Assembly (NCBI GenBank): GCA_021018995.1
Contig: CM037593.1
Location: forward strand, 9,266,088 to 9,330,087
DNA: 64,000 nucleotides
Source: Chloranthus sessilifolius
Taxonomy: Eukaryota > Streptophyta > Magnoliopsida > Chloranthales > Chloranthaceae
Direction of reading: 5' to 3'
Below are positions 10,347 through 23,000 of this stretch, piece after piece. The stretch's first letter is position 1. Each line of letters begins with the position of its first letter. The notes under the pieces were generated by a model. It made no database searches. It saw only the letters and a list, made by a program, of their open reading frames with translations, and was not told the DNA's origin. Made by a program: the position numbers and the translations under genes.

Positions 10347-10949
10347 CAACAACAACTTTTGGGAATATGAAGAGACTAAATAAACTTTGTATTGTTCAAT
10401 GCTATGAGTTGGAGGAGTTGATAATTGATGATGAGCTGGAAGGAACAAATCCATTATTCCCAAACATAGAGCATCTCTTCTTCGCTGATAATTACCAATT
10501 GAAGACTATTTTCGTAAGCCGGGGATGCCTACAAAACCTTAGTGATTTATACATTAACGAATGTTATGAATTGAAGAAGGTGACGTGGGTTCTACATCTT
10601 CATAACCTTGAGTTTATTGATTTGTATAATTGCAAAGGAATAGAAGAAATAATATGTGATAGTTCAAGGAGCAGCACATGACTCAATAACCTTCCCGAGA
10701 CTAAAAGATATATCTCTTAGTAGTCTACCAAAATTAAAGAGTATATGTAGGCATGCAATAGCCTTCCCTTCCTTACAGTCTATAGATGTGAGGGGCTGTC
10801 GGAACTTAAAGAGGCTCCCATTCGACCGCAGTAGCGCCAACAACACTTTGAGAGAAATTAGTGGGTCAAAAGAATGGTGGGAGGAATTAGAGTGGGAAGA
10901 TGAAAATATCAAGTCCATTTTACTTTCCTATTTAGTGGCACACGACTAA
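10346..10949 (+). pseudogene. CC-NBS-LRR resistance gene, 3' LRR fragment, frameshifted
   Basis: Two overlapping plus-strand frames (to 10681 and from 10656) together read as the last leucine-rich repeats and C-terminus of an RPS2-type CC-NBS-LRR immune receptor: L-x-x-L-x-I-x-x-C-x-x-L repeats, then F-P-R-L-K-D-I-x-L-x-x-L-P-K-L. The ending is W-W-E-E-L-E-W-E-D-E followed by a stop at 10947-10949. One indel near 10660-10680 breaks the frame. Everything 5' (P-loop, NB-ARC, most LRRs) has been cut away by the pararetroviral insertion. The first ~17 codons of the 10295 frame are viral leader, not gene. Confidence 0.8.
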
Positions 10950-11737
10950 TGGGAAAAGCAAAAGCTCATCTCAGGTTAATACTTCACCTTTACCCTTTTT
11001 TCTTTTTCATGACATATATGTTATAATGTACACAAGTGTTTCACAAGATAGATAGCCACTTGGGAAATCTAGATTCGTCATAAAGTGTGCCACATGACAT
11101 AATTACATTTTAATGGTGTGAGATAAAAAAAGTTCAATTTTAATGATATAAAATCATTTAACACCAATTTTGTGTTTAAATGCAAGTCAGGAGTGATGCA
11201 CAGGCCATCTCGCCATGCAATCAAAACAGGTGATTAGTGTAATTACAATGTAAAATGATATTTTGGAAAAGATACCCAAATCTTGATCATAACCTCTAAT
11301 GAAAAGATTCAAAATGGTAAGCACAAAATTATTCTTTTAAAAAAAATATATCCTATATGTTAAATGCTATGCATACTATACACTCTAAAAAGCATAAAAA
11401 CACGTTTACCGTTTGCTCTATCAAACACCGCTCACTGTCAACGTCCCAATTATAACTGTAAAACGCATTTCAAAAAGGCAATCAAACGCACCCAATATTA
11501 GAATGAAGTTGGTTTAAGGTGCAAGAGCACCAACGTCAATGCACGGATCAATTTCCCTCTACCAAATCATTCAAAGCTTAGGAGTTGGACAAAGATTTCG
11601 CACCAAAGCATTGGAAGACCATTCTAACATTTTCGGAGAGTGAGATTGACCCGCTCAATGCTCGGATCCCCTTATTTTTAGCTTTATCAATTATTTTTTC
11701 TTGGGCAATTTACTTAAAAATGCTCTGTGCCATTTTT
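10950..11737. other. Gene-free stretch after NBS-LRR remnant
   Basis: AT-rich 3' flank. It includes 11090-11200, which resembles one arm of the foldback at 56330-56780 (TGGTGTGAGATAAAA and ATTTAACACCA words). No coding signal seen. Confidence 0.5.
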
Positions 11738-12269
11738 TAGGCTGTGCAAAAAACCGATCGAACAGACCAAATCGACCAAAATCGATCGAAATTTTGGTTC
11801 GATTTTGCCCTTTCGGTTTGGAGACATATCGGTTCGGTTTCGGTTTCAAAAAATAGAAACCGATAGTGATGTATATATGGATTATAGTATGTCTATGTTT
11901 GAGTGTGATGGTGTATGAGGCTTATTGTAGAAAACCAACTACCGCTTTAGTTTGTTAATCACCAAAAGTCTTAAAATCAGTTGAATCATAGGAGTTTCTA
12001 AAAATAGTTCGTATAAATTGGTTCGGTTTGTATAAATTTTGAAAACTCTAAGCCAAAACCGAAAAAATCGATTTAATTCGGTTAAATGCTACAAATAAAA
12101 ACAAGTTTAAAAAATGAGGTTTAGAAACCGAAAATCGACCTAACCGATAACTATTGGTTCGATTTCGGTTTTGAACCTTATCAGTTCAGTTTCGGTTTCA
12201 TAAAATAGAAACCGATAGTTATCGGTTCGATTTTGATTTTGCATGAAAACCGACCCGATAATACCCCTA
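11738..12269. mobile_element. hAT-like MITE, TAGG termini
   Basis: 532 bp starting TAGGCTGTGCAAAA and ending in CCCCTA. Flanked by 8-bp target duplications with one mismatch (CCATTTTT / CCGTTTTT). The interior is made of iterated GGTTCGGTTTCGGTTT and AAACCGATAG words. The 8-bp duplication points to hAT transposase. No ORF of its own. Confidence 0.65.
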
Positions 12270-12289
12270 CCGTTTTTTATATCCTAATA

Positions 12290-13260
12290 GTCGGGTGTTA
12301 CTATTTATAACCCAACAACACCCTGCACACACGAAATGGGCGATTGCCAAGTATAAGACGGGTAGGGCGACTTAGAAGTTGGGTTTAAATTTACGTTGGA
12401 AATTACCTTTATGCCATAAACTAGGTCGATCAACCCAAGCTCTCTCTCAGTAAGCGATTAATGGCTTTCGGAGAAGAAAACCCCACAATGGACGGATCTC
12501 TCTCAACATGCGATTATGGGTTTTCGGAGAAGACCCCCACAATTGACGAATTATCGATTTATGGATTCTCGTCTCCATTAAAACCCCTTCTCTTCATATA
12601 TCTTCGATCCATCGATCCCCGAACTCAAAATCTGATCCATCGGTTACCGAACTCAAAATAACGGTTCCACATTAAGATCACGGATCTAAGGAATCGGATC
12701 TGTTCATTAATCAAAACCTCTTTTGAATTATAAATTTTTTCCCACATTAACAGCTCGATCTACCGCTCAATCTCTTGTCCAAATCGCCGATTGATGTAGA
12801 ATATGAGAACATAATCGCGAAATCTAGGGATAAGGAAGATTCCGATCGCAATTTTTTGGGGCTTTTCAGACTGATTTCAATTTTGATTTTACAAAATAAT
12901 TAATAAATAAATAAAGAAAGCCCGCTTTGCAGCATGGTATCCCTCTGATTGAAATCCAGCGAACCCGATGTGAAATAGATTTCGGAGATGTCCTTCCTAC
13001 GGCGAACCAGAGATACAATATGGTTTTCGGAGAAGAAGAAGACGGTGCTTCACTTCCCGGGGTTTATTGCAGCTCCGACGAACCCGAGAAGCAAGGGTCT
13101 CGATTTTCCACTAAGAAGGGGCAATATCGTCCCTCAAAATAGAGGCATGAATAGTCGTGCATCGAAAACGGGCGAGAATGGGGCGCCCTTTTGTAATTTA
13201 AAAAAAAAAATCACTGAATTTTTTACAAAAATAAAGGTGGGGCGTGTTCCTGTAGCTTTC
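12290..13260 (+). other. Unrecognised region with short repeated ORFs
   Basis: Contains short frames at 12461-12661 and 12927-13142. The string TTTCGGAGAAGA recurs at about 12465, 12520 and 13025, and GGGCG-rich segments lie near both ends (12345-12370 and 13170-13190). This suggests a non-autonomous transposon or a gene scrap. No domain is recognised and no clean target duplication was found. Confidence 0.25.
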
Positions 13261-13535
13261 TCTTTTAAACTTTGTAATATAAATTTCACATTTTTAACAT
13301 ATTTCTCTAAACCTTGCCTAATCAAGAAATATAAGAGATTAGGATTTAGGACAAAAAAAATCAAGTTAGTTCTTTATCTACCATTTAATAATTGATTTTT
13401 AGTTTTATTACCCAACTTTTTTTCTAAGATGGATATTATTTTTTTTTACATTTTAAAACATGTACTTTGTGATTTTTTAAATAAAATATTAATTTTTCAC
13501 CAAACACTGCACTTTTTGACCAATGATAAGGGCCT

Positions 13536-13538
<3 letters not shown>

Positions 13539-13583
<45 letters not shown>
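13539..13583. repeat. (TA)n microsatellite
   Basis: About 22 TA units. From 13584 to 13990 I see nothing recognisable. Confidence 0.95.
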
Positions 13584-13586
<3 letters not shown>

Positions 13587-13989
13587 CGCTTAGGATTTCA
13601 TTAGCTCTAAGCCCGCAACTAATCCCAAAGCCTTTGGTGGAACTTGCCCTGAATATTTCATTAGCTCTGAGTCTGTTCGACTCTTTCGAACCATAAATAT
13701 GATTAGAAGTGAAGGATCCAATATTAAACTAAGAGTCAATATATAATTTTTAAGAGTAGAGAAAAGTTATGTCTATGTTAGTCTAATATAACAGATTATA
13801 TCACTGTTATAGCTTAATAAAGTTATAATAATAATAATGCAGATGAGGCAACTACTTCTAAGATATATTGTGCATTCGCAGTCGGCGCAAATCACACATG
13901 TGTTGACTCCCATGGCCACCAATGATGGGTGGACATCCACTGTAGATTGTTTAAAAGTTCATCAAATCGGGGTCATGTGAATTTATTGT

Positions 13990-14655
13990 CTTTCTATCAT
14001 ATTTCCTACTAGGAAGGACTTGATCATTGCCTTATAGGAGCAATGGTCAAGTCCTACTAGGTAGAATCGGATTTTCAGATTTACCCCATCTGCTGTCCTT
14101 GGAAATAGGAGAATTTTGACTACACGTCATGCTATAAAAAGTGAAAATCAAGAAAATCAGGATTCTTCTATTTTCAAGGGCAGCAAATCGGGTAAGACTA
14201 GAAATCCGGTTCTACTTGGTAGGACCTGACCATTGCCCGACCATTGCCCTATATGGCCAATGGTCAGGTCCTATCAAGTAGAACCGGATTTCTAATCTTA
14301 CCCCATCCGCTGCCCTTGAAAATAGGAAAATCTTGACTACATGTCATGCTATAAAAAGTGAAAATCAAGAAAGTCAAGATTCTCCTATTTCCAAGGGCAA
14401 CCGATGGGGTAGGATTGGAAATCCGATTCTATCTTGTAGGACTTAACCATTGCCCATATAGGGCAATGGTCAAGTCTAACCAAGTAGAACTGGATTTCTA
14501 GTCTTACCCCATCTGCTGCCCTTAGAAATGGGAGAATTTTCTATAAAAAGTGAAAATCAAGAAAGTCAAGATTCTCCTATTTCCAAGGGCAACTGGTGGG
14601 TAAGACCAGAAATCCGATTCTACTTAGTAAGACCTGACCATTGCCCTTATAAAAC
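13990..14655. repeat. Tandem array of alternating inverted repeats (hairpin MITE array)
   Basis: Roughly 2.5 units of about 240 bp. Each is an inverted repeat, and neighbouring units are also mutually inverted. Recurrent blocks are TGACCATTGCCC / GGGCAATGGTCA, AAATCCG-TTCTAC / GTAGAA-CGGATTT and a loop TGCTATAAAAAGTG at about 14129, 14350 and 14541. The stretch could fold into several stems of around 100 bp. No coding frame. Confidence 0.8.
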
Positions 14656-14954
14656 TTCTATTGAATATTTGAACTCACCATAAAGGTATCCTTGTTCATT
14701 TCAAAGGCCTAAAAGGTTGTGTGGCAAGTATTCCATCACCATTAACCATATTTTACCTTTTGCCACACGAATATGAGATCAACAATGGTTAAGACTTTTG
14801 GCTATATATATTATTCATTTTTTGAATAGATGTCCGACATGTGCATTGCAACAGACACATCTCTTCTAATGTGATCACCAATAATTAAGACTTTTGGCTA
14901 TATATAATGTGTGTATTTTATATATATATATATATTATAGCCTTATTACATTTC

Positions 14955-15430
14955 TTTGGAGTTGGAATTGTGAGTCCTATTTTTACACTTGTTTTTTATC
15001 AGTACTAAGCTCTCTGTGACTTTTACAATCTTTCGTGTCCTTTCTCAAGGGTTCCCTTTAGATCTTCAGTGATCTTCCTCTTTGTCTACTTGTGCTTGTA
15101 ACGTCTCAAACATTTGTAGAAAGTTTGGTTTGTGCCTGTAATGAACTTGTACAAACCACCTCAAGTAACATTTCGTATTTTTTGTCCTTGATTTCCATTT
15201 CCTCTCACCAAGTCTCCCCAGCTTGTCCTTTTTTATTCAAACCATCATCTTAACTTGGGTTCAGTCTCCGAAGGCACCTCTAACCCAAGAGAAAGAAATA
15301 TCTTACTAGGATTCGGAATAGTCTCCCTTTTTCCAAATTATTCGTAGGATAGTCTTACTCTCAAATTCTCTTATGTACTCATCCTAATTTTATCATTGGT
15401 ACTCCACGCATCCATCTCAACAAACTCATC
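14955..15430 (-). mobile_element. RTE-type LINE remnant
   Basis: Same sequence family as 41410-41600 and beyond. Shared phrases on the plus strand include GTGAGTCCTATTT and CCACCTCAAG. On the minus strand both read as the C-terminal segment of an RTE-like ORF, heavily decayed. Confidence 0.5.
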
Positions 15431-15827
15431 TCTTCTATATGTTCTTTATATAAGGAAAATGGTCAAAAACTACAAGGATAGGGCCCAAGTGCTACCCATA
15501 TGGGCTAGATCACGCAACACGTGACCTCCAAAACAATCCTCGTTTTAGAGTGTACAGCCATGTGATTTTAAAAAAATATATGTTTAAGAGTTTTTTTGTC
15601 CTTCAAATCATACGTCATATAAAGGGTGAAGCCCACCCACCCTAGTGCACTAATTTTTTTGAACTTCAACAATATTTTCAGTGATGCATAAGCACCCTTT
15701 TTTAATTTAACTTTTTACAGGATACATGATCGAGTTTGGGGAAGTCACCATGGCACCTGATTGAGATAGGGTGTCATGTGATTTAACATTGTTGTATGGT
15801 AGAACCCTACAACACTAACCTATGGAT

Positions 15828-15959
15828 ATATATATATAGAGAGAGAGAGAGAGAGGTAATAATCTTGTTAAGTTATCAATTGACCTTACTAATATGACAT
15901 GCAGCGAATAAGTGTTCGAGTTATGAGATACAAATCCCATAACTCGGGTCATATAATCA

Positions 15960-16003
<44 letters not shown>
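15828..16003. repeat. Two microsatellites: (TA)n(GA)n and (AT)n
   Basis: (TA)(GA) at 15828-15856 and (AT)n at 15966-16003. The short YIYIYI-type ORF over the second is an artefact of the repeat. Confidence 0.9.
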
Positions 16004-16229
16004 CAGTACGAAAGTCCAATCAGTGAACAGAAGGATTTCTGCATGTTTGTATGCTCATAAATATTTGTGGTTCTCTCAAGGTTGACCATTTTGATAAAGG
16101 GAAATTGACTTGTGCAACACCCTTTATACACGGGGTGGGTACCTAGTACAAACACACATGCATAGCAGTATTATTGATACCCATATGCTGATTCACTGAA
16201 AATAAGGTATTCAACCAATAAAATAAAGA

Positions 16230-16649
16230 AGAGTAACTTGAATAGCACCCCCCGAGTCTTCCAAGGCACCTATGCCCAAAATCTTTGATTTCTTCAGATC
16301 AGATGATGGAGATCGTGTTTCGCTCCAATATTCCACCCAAAGGATCTTGAGATCATGACGCACCTATCAAACAGTCAATTTTTTATTCCACATGACACAA
16401 ATACTAAAATATGTTTGTGCATGAAGTGTGTCATGTGATTTTAGGGATACTTTTTCGGGATATGTGCCATATAAAATCTAAAACTGACCGTCTGATAGGT
16501 GCGCCATGATCTCAAGATCCCTTGTGCAGAAGATCTGAGTGAAACACAATCTCCATCATCTAGCATGGTCTCCATCATCTTATCTAAAACAATCGATGGT
16601 TTTGGGCGTAGGTGCCCTGCAAGATTACGTGGGTACTATTAAAGCTACC
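16230..16649. mobile_element. Foldback MITE, GATCTTGAGA family
   Basis: About 420 bp. The left arm (16230-16398) and right arm (16462-16649) are inverted copies. The ends read GTAACTTGAATAGCACCC and its inverse with changes. Core words are GGATCTTGAGATCATG and GATGGAGATCG. Related copies lie at 48700-49015 and, partly, near 47950, 49570 and 55260. No clear target duplication, so the superfamily is open. Confidence 0.65.
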
Positions 16650-16699
16650 CAATAAAAAATACCTATCACATTATAAAACTTTTCATAGATCATAATGTC

Positions 16700-17055
16700 T
16701 CAATTGAGCCTTTTTCTATTGGGGCATGTCCTGATGTTATGTCCTTTTTCCAAGCATAAGCTACATGAGTAAGTCCCACCTTGTGAACTCTTTGACCCAA
16801 CTGCTCTAACCTGAGTCCCCTGAGGACATGTCCTTCTATTATGACCAGTTTGACCACATATCTTACAATGGTGTTGGCTAGGGCCCCTTCTCTTGTGTTG
16901 TCCCTGTCCCTGTTTTTGACAGGTTCTTCTATTGTGGCCCCTTTGACCACATAAACGGCACCGGAACCGCCTATCTGTTGAACTATCCTTCAGCGCCGGG
17001 CAGTAGTATTTTCTGTGCCCTTCCTCTCTGCAATTACTGCAGTAAAATTTCACAC
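16700..17055 (-). CDS. Last exon: four CCHC zinc knuckles
   Basis: 117 codons plus the stop. Acceptor TTGCAG precedes 17055. Knuckles: C-S-N-C-x4-H-x4-C, then C-R-L-C-G-Q-R-G-H-N-R-R-T-C, C-K-I-C-G-Q-T-G-H-N-R-R-T-C and C-S-L-C-x4-H-N-I-R-T-C, with a Q/G/R-rich spacer. The G-H-N-R-R-T-C form is common in plant zinc-knuckle proteins and in some MULE transposases. The spliced context argues against a transposase. Confidence 0.85.
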
Positions 17056-20000
17056 CTGCAATGTGAAGAGATTTTTTTAAGGTCTGCGTGAAGATGATAT
17101 GTAATGCTCATCAATTTTCGTATTTGATGTGTAAGTGCTTGTTTATCAAGGGACCGGTCACCTATTGGATAGGCCTAGGGCCGGAACAACTTGGTTTTCA
17201 AACCGGGCACAAAATCTTGACTTGTCAAATCAGGTTGGGTCGAGGAGATCTTGGCCTACCCAACTAGACCCTATATATATATTTGGACGGGAAACGGCAG
17301 ACCATTCAACGGACTGCTGATGTGGCATGATGCAAGCACAGAAGAGCTCTAGCAATGCATGTCGGGGCGGCCACTTATATCGTGTCACGTAAGCATTTGT
17401 TGAATGGTATGCCAATTCTCATTCGTTCATTATAATTTTCCTATTTATATTTATATATAAGGTAAAAATCAAATATTGACTGATTTCAATAGCCTAGATA
17501 TCAAGGCTGAATAAAAACATGGTGGAGAAAGGTTTTTGAAATTTTTCTTTAAATATGATCTAACCAATGCAACCTTGCTCCACATGACACCAAAACAGTA
17601 TTTATGGAGCCACATGGCACCCAACCCCGAGGAGCTCGAGTGCAATGTTTAGATCATCTTTAAAAAATATAAAAAACTTAAATCTACCATTAGTGTTTAA
17701 ATTTTAAACCATTGAGCTTGGCTTTGCTTTTTAAACCTTCAAATCTAGATCACTTTCAATGTTCGGCTTTTGCTTGTTAAACTTTTTTTTTTTTAATTTG
17801 GATCTAAACAATACACCCGTGCTCCACGTGGCACCCAAAGCATGTTTTGGGTGTCATGCAAAGCAAGAGAGCATTGCATAGATTATTTTTTTTAAATCTC
17901 TATGGCAAAAGTCAAGGATTGATTATAATCAACAGTTCAATTTTCAAACGAGATTGGGCAAAGGTAAGGTCCTCCAATGGAGAATGGTGAGCGTCCTACA
18001 AAGTCTCTAAAAAGGTGTCATGAGGCACCCCAAATCTTGTTTTGGTGCCACATGGACTAAGGGGGCAGTGTATATAGATCAATTTCAAAAAACAAATTTA
18101 ATGTAATCTCCATCTTGTGATTAATCCCATTTGAAAATTGGACTGTTGATTATAGTAGATTGTTAACTTTTGCCATGGAAATCAGTTTCCAATTTTTTTT
18201 TAAATGGTCTATGCAATACTGTCTTGCTCCACTTGGCACCAAAACAAGTTTTGAATGCCACGTCAAGCTCCATGTGGACCTTAGAGGAAGCTCACTGTCT
18301 TATATATACATCATTTTGAACCGGTTCAGACTGATCAGACGCAGCCCAGTTTTTTGTAATCTGATCCGACCTGGCCATTGACAGCCCTAGATAGGTGATC
18401 ACCAGAAAATTAGGCTGATCTTATTATTTTAACCGCCAAATCAATTCCCTAATATTGAATGGTCAACAAAGTAAAGCGCAGTAGTAGATGCGAGTTTTAG
18501 TCTTTTGCATTATCAACATCCAATGAGACAATGTATTAGTTGTGAATAGGCCAAAACAAAATGTTTGGTGGGGGTTGAGAATTTAAAAAAAAATTAAATT
18601 AAATTAATGCAGGAAATTAAAAATTCAAATCACACATGCAACTTCGATAGAAAAGAGTACTCACCTTTCATAGAAAGGCTTCTTTTGAGGCGATTCTCTG
18701 GATCACTGAAGAAGGTTGTAAGAGCTTCAGATGCTCGCTTCCTTGCCTCAGCAGTCCCTTTCACTTTCTGCAAACGATGGAAGTGTTGATATTTATCTAT
18801 AACCAGTTCTAGTTTTTCACAAACAAGCACTTTAATGGAAGGAAATGGATGTAACCAATGTTTTAAAAACCAAACCCGCCACCGAATTGGCAAGGGTACC
18901 AGTTCGGTCAAATCAGGTTGAACCAGGGTGAGACCGGACCAGTTCAACGAAAAAAAAAAATCAACTAACCCAAAGCTTATAATATTAAAAAATGAAGAAA
19001 GCACATCTATATATTACGCAAATAATTAAATTTGGCTAGAAATTTCTTAAACACTAAAGTTAATAAAAAAAAAGAATACGATCGCTAAGGATATTTTAGT
19101 CATTGACAGTATTTATCCCATACGTAAAAGAGATTTCGAATAAGGTGTATAAGTTGTGCAACAAATGGGGGGGATGGGTTATCTATTTTGGTACATCTAG
19201 CACACCTAGTACATCAAGGGAAATGGGACCAACATGTTGATGGAACTCAACCTAAAAATCATGCTCATCGAAGATTTTTATGCTTTGATGTGAATTGTTG
19301 TCTATATATTGTTTAGTCGTTCATCTGAAGACCCTCGATCAGATGGTAGATATCATAATGTTCCTTTATACTGCTAACACAAAATAGAAATGGGCAATTG
19401 CATCAACCAATGTGGCAAACTTATGAAAAACTACATATAATTTTAATATATAAATAAATTCTCGTTTTTTTACAGTGGCACATGATTAAAAAGAAAAACT
19501 TTGTTCTTTTTGGGATCTGTGCTACGTGGAACACCATCTAAGCCCTCTGATTTGATGACCATGATGTAAAGATCCTTGAGGCCAAAAATTGGCATGAAAC
19601 ATGATCTCTATCATCTGATTTGTCAGAGTCAACCATTGAATCAGAGGGCTTAGATGGTGTTCCATGTAGCACGAATCCCAAAAAGAATAAAGCTTTTCTT
19701 TTTAATCATGTGCCACGTGTTAAAGAATTGATTATTGTTCCACATGTATAAAATTTTGACCCATGCACCTAATACCAACTTAAAGAGAAATGGGTCTTTA
19801 TTAAAATGTTTATATGATTTTTCCTTTGTAATGCTAACAAATAAAAAGGGGTAAATGCATCAACCCATGTGGCAAATTTATGAAAAACTAAACGTAATTT
19901 TAATATATAAATAAATGATTTTTATGTCAATCAATCTGAGCTCAATCGTGTACCGTCTCATTGCGAAAAACATCACAGGTTCAAGGCTTCCAACATGCTA

Positions 20001-23000
20001 TTTGAAACTACATTTTTTGTTAAAAAGTAGGTAATAAATATTTAAATGAACCAAACCAGTTCATGTGAAACCAGATGAACCACCTGCTTTTGTAGTAAAA
20101 TGGATCGGTCCATTGGTTCGACCCTAAAAACCCATGAAAACGGGTCTTAGGGTCAAATTAGACCATCCAACCTGCCAGTTCGGGTTGGACTGGGACAGAC
20201 CAACCGATCCGTGTCCGGTCTTTAAAACATTGGATATAACACAAAATTCCACAACTCAAGATCTACACGCTTATAAAGGATTAAGATTCAAATTAAGACA
20301 TTGCAATTGGACAAAAATAGAACCTTAATTGCAGCTACTCTCTGAGCATGAAGTGTAGGATCACGATGAATAATCTTCATTCGCTTACTGAATAAACCGG
20401 TTTTAGCATTGAGACTCTGCAAATATCCAACTAAACAAAATACATTATATTTATGATCCAGTTCAAATAACAGTCAAGTACAAAAAGTAAAATTTATGAT
20501 GCATCTATGTCCTAACATATATAGACAAAAAAAATGCAGTTAGGAATTGTTAAATATTGATGACATTATATAGCCGATAATTTATTTTAGTTTTTTGATA
20601 ACATAGGGTTCACAGGTTTGCGCTTGGACCACCTTTCCGCGATACACCAGTTTTCGCGGAGGGGAGTCGGTTTTGAACCTGTGATGTTGGGGAGCAAACC
20701 CAAGTCGCAAGACCATTGCGACAACCCCTAGGTGACATCATATGGTCAATAATGTTGAAAGTCTGATTTGTGCAATAGCTAATATTGTGAAGTGGTGATT
20801 TGTAAATGTACAATGAGGGATTCTCTCGTGATCTTGGACACATGGGGTCAATAAATTCGAAAATGAAGTGCCTATGAAATTTATGTATTAAATAAATTTA
20901 CTTTTTTATATTTAAACATTTATCTCAATCGTATAAGTCACACTAATTTATGTTGTTCCACTCGAAATAACAATAATGTTTACTATTGGTAAGCGGAGAT
21001 TGAACCTGTGAACTCAATGGCATACTAACCTTCAATTCGGCTATAATCCCAACCCCATAAATATAATAAGAGTCTTGTATTTCTTTAAATAATAAAATTA
21101 TAAATTGTAATTGCATAAATAATCTATGCAGTATTCAGTAATTAGGATAATGGGAACAAAAATCATGGTCAGGGTAAAAATGACCTGAAAAGGATACAAT
21201 ACAATAAGCTTGTAACCTGTAATTACAAATAAAATGGATAGTAACAGAACAAGTTGACTTTAAGTTACAATAATGTTATAACATAAATTAATAGAAGTTA
21301 CAATTAAATAATAGGCAGTGCAGAACCCTTAGTCACAAATGTCGGTTCCTTTATTTGAAAAAAAAGGTAAAAAATGCTGAATTAAGGGTGTCCCAAATAA
21401 GTTTTTAATTAATTAGTTGATTCAGCAAGTCACCATTCATTGACAACTTTTATTATTTTCTATCGAGTCTAACGGAGATGAATCATGCATTTGTATTTAT
21501 ATGGTTACATGGATTTGTAATCATAGACGTGTCATTAATCGAACACCTTGTAACGTATGTTGTCTATTAAAAATGTTATTGCTAACTTAAAAATATTTTG
21601 ATGTATTTGTTATTTTTTATTTTTCCTGAATTTCCCCGAATTTGTCCAAATTTTCCCGAATTCAGCCATTGCGAATTATTGTGGTATCCCGAAACTATGA
21701 CCACAGTTTAACCACTATATTAAATGGTGAATGTATAAATGTATAGCATTGCAGTAGCTGTGCACATGTTCAACAATAGCGCATAGGACCATACTTGGGA
21801 CCTCACTCGGAGGGGCTAAAGCCCCTTGCATGCTAACATGTGACAAAGCACACAAACAGAGATCTTCGCTAAACGTTTTGAGTATTCTCAGCTATTAGAA
21901 GTTGAAACCAATCACTTACAACCAAAATATTATGAAATTAATCATTCCTTCTAAGAATAGGAACATTGGGTAAGAAGACAAGTTTTTGTATTTTTATCTA
22001 CTGTATTCGCATAATGGTGTTTTTTACTTAAGTATTGGTGTGCAGTTAGTCATAGGTAGGTAGCCATAGACAATATGAACATTGGTACATCATGGATATG
22101 AAATAGATTCACCATAGAAACGCTAGTAGTGCAACTTCTTTTGTGTAACTATATATGAGAATTATATTTGTATGCATTAATATTTACATTTTTGGATTCT
22201 ATTTAGACAACATGATTCATCGAACTCATTTATCAATGGATGAAAAACAATATGATTAAATTAATCTGTTATTGGCATTGTAATATCATATATTATCCAA
22301 ATTATTTATTAAAAACACATCTAAAATGTACATATAACTCTTTAACATATGCATGTGAAGCACATTCTACAATTTCATGGTTTATAAAAAAAAAAAATTT
22401 CATTGTCCCTAAAAATCAGTAAAAGTCATATTTTGATTATTCTAATGGCTCTAAAAAATTGTTAGGTAAAAGGATGAAACTAGTTTCTTATTTAACAGAT
22501 AGGAGAATCAATTAAATAGGAACAAGTTTCATTTCTAATAGAAACAAGCTTCTATATAAATTGAAACGAGCTTCTTCTAAGATAGAAATCAGTTTCTGTT
22601 TAAAATGAAATGAGTTTCAATTATATCTTGAAACATGTTTTGTTGGAAACGTTTCATACTGGAACATATAAGTACTGGTACGATAGGTAAAAAGGATTTC
22701 TGGGTAACTATGGTCAGCCCCAATGGATGTCGATAGATCAAAAAATATCCTCATTTCCAACAATATGTTTACTGACAACCAAACACAAAAGCAGAGGAAA
22801 GCAGCTCTATATGAAGTACTGCATGCTGAACCTCTGAACAACCAGATATTCAGCTACAACATAAACTTATAGCTTTTTTTACTACCCTTTTTCCGCATGT
22901 GTACTTTTCAATTGTTTTTTTCCTGATGCCTCAAAAATTGAATTTATCATTTACATATTTGACTCAATCGTTCGTAAGTCAACTCTGCCTAGAGACAACT

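Noticed and set aside
12461-13395. ORFs of 66-135 residues
   Set aside because: Short, overlapping in several frames, no motif, and repeated words suggest non-coding repeat sequence.
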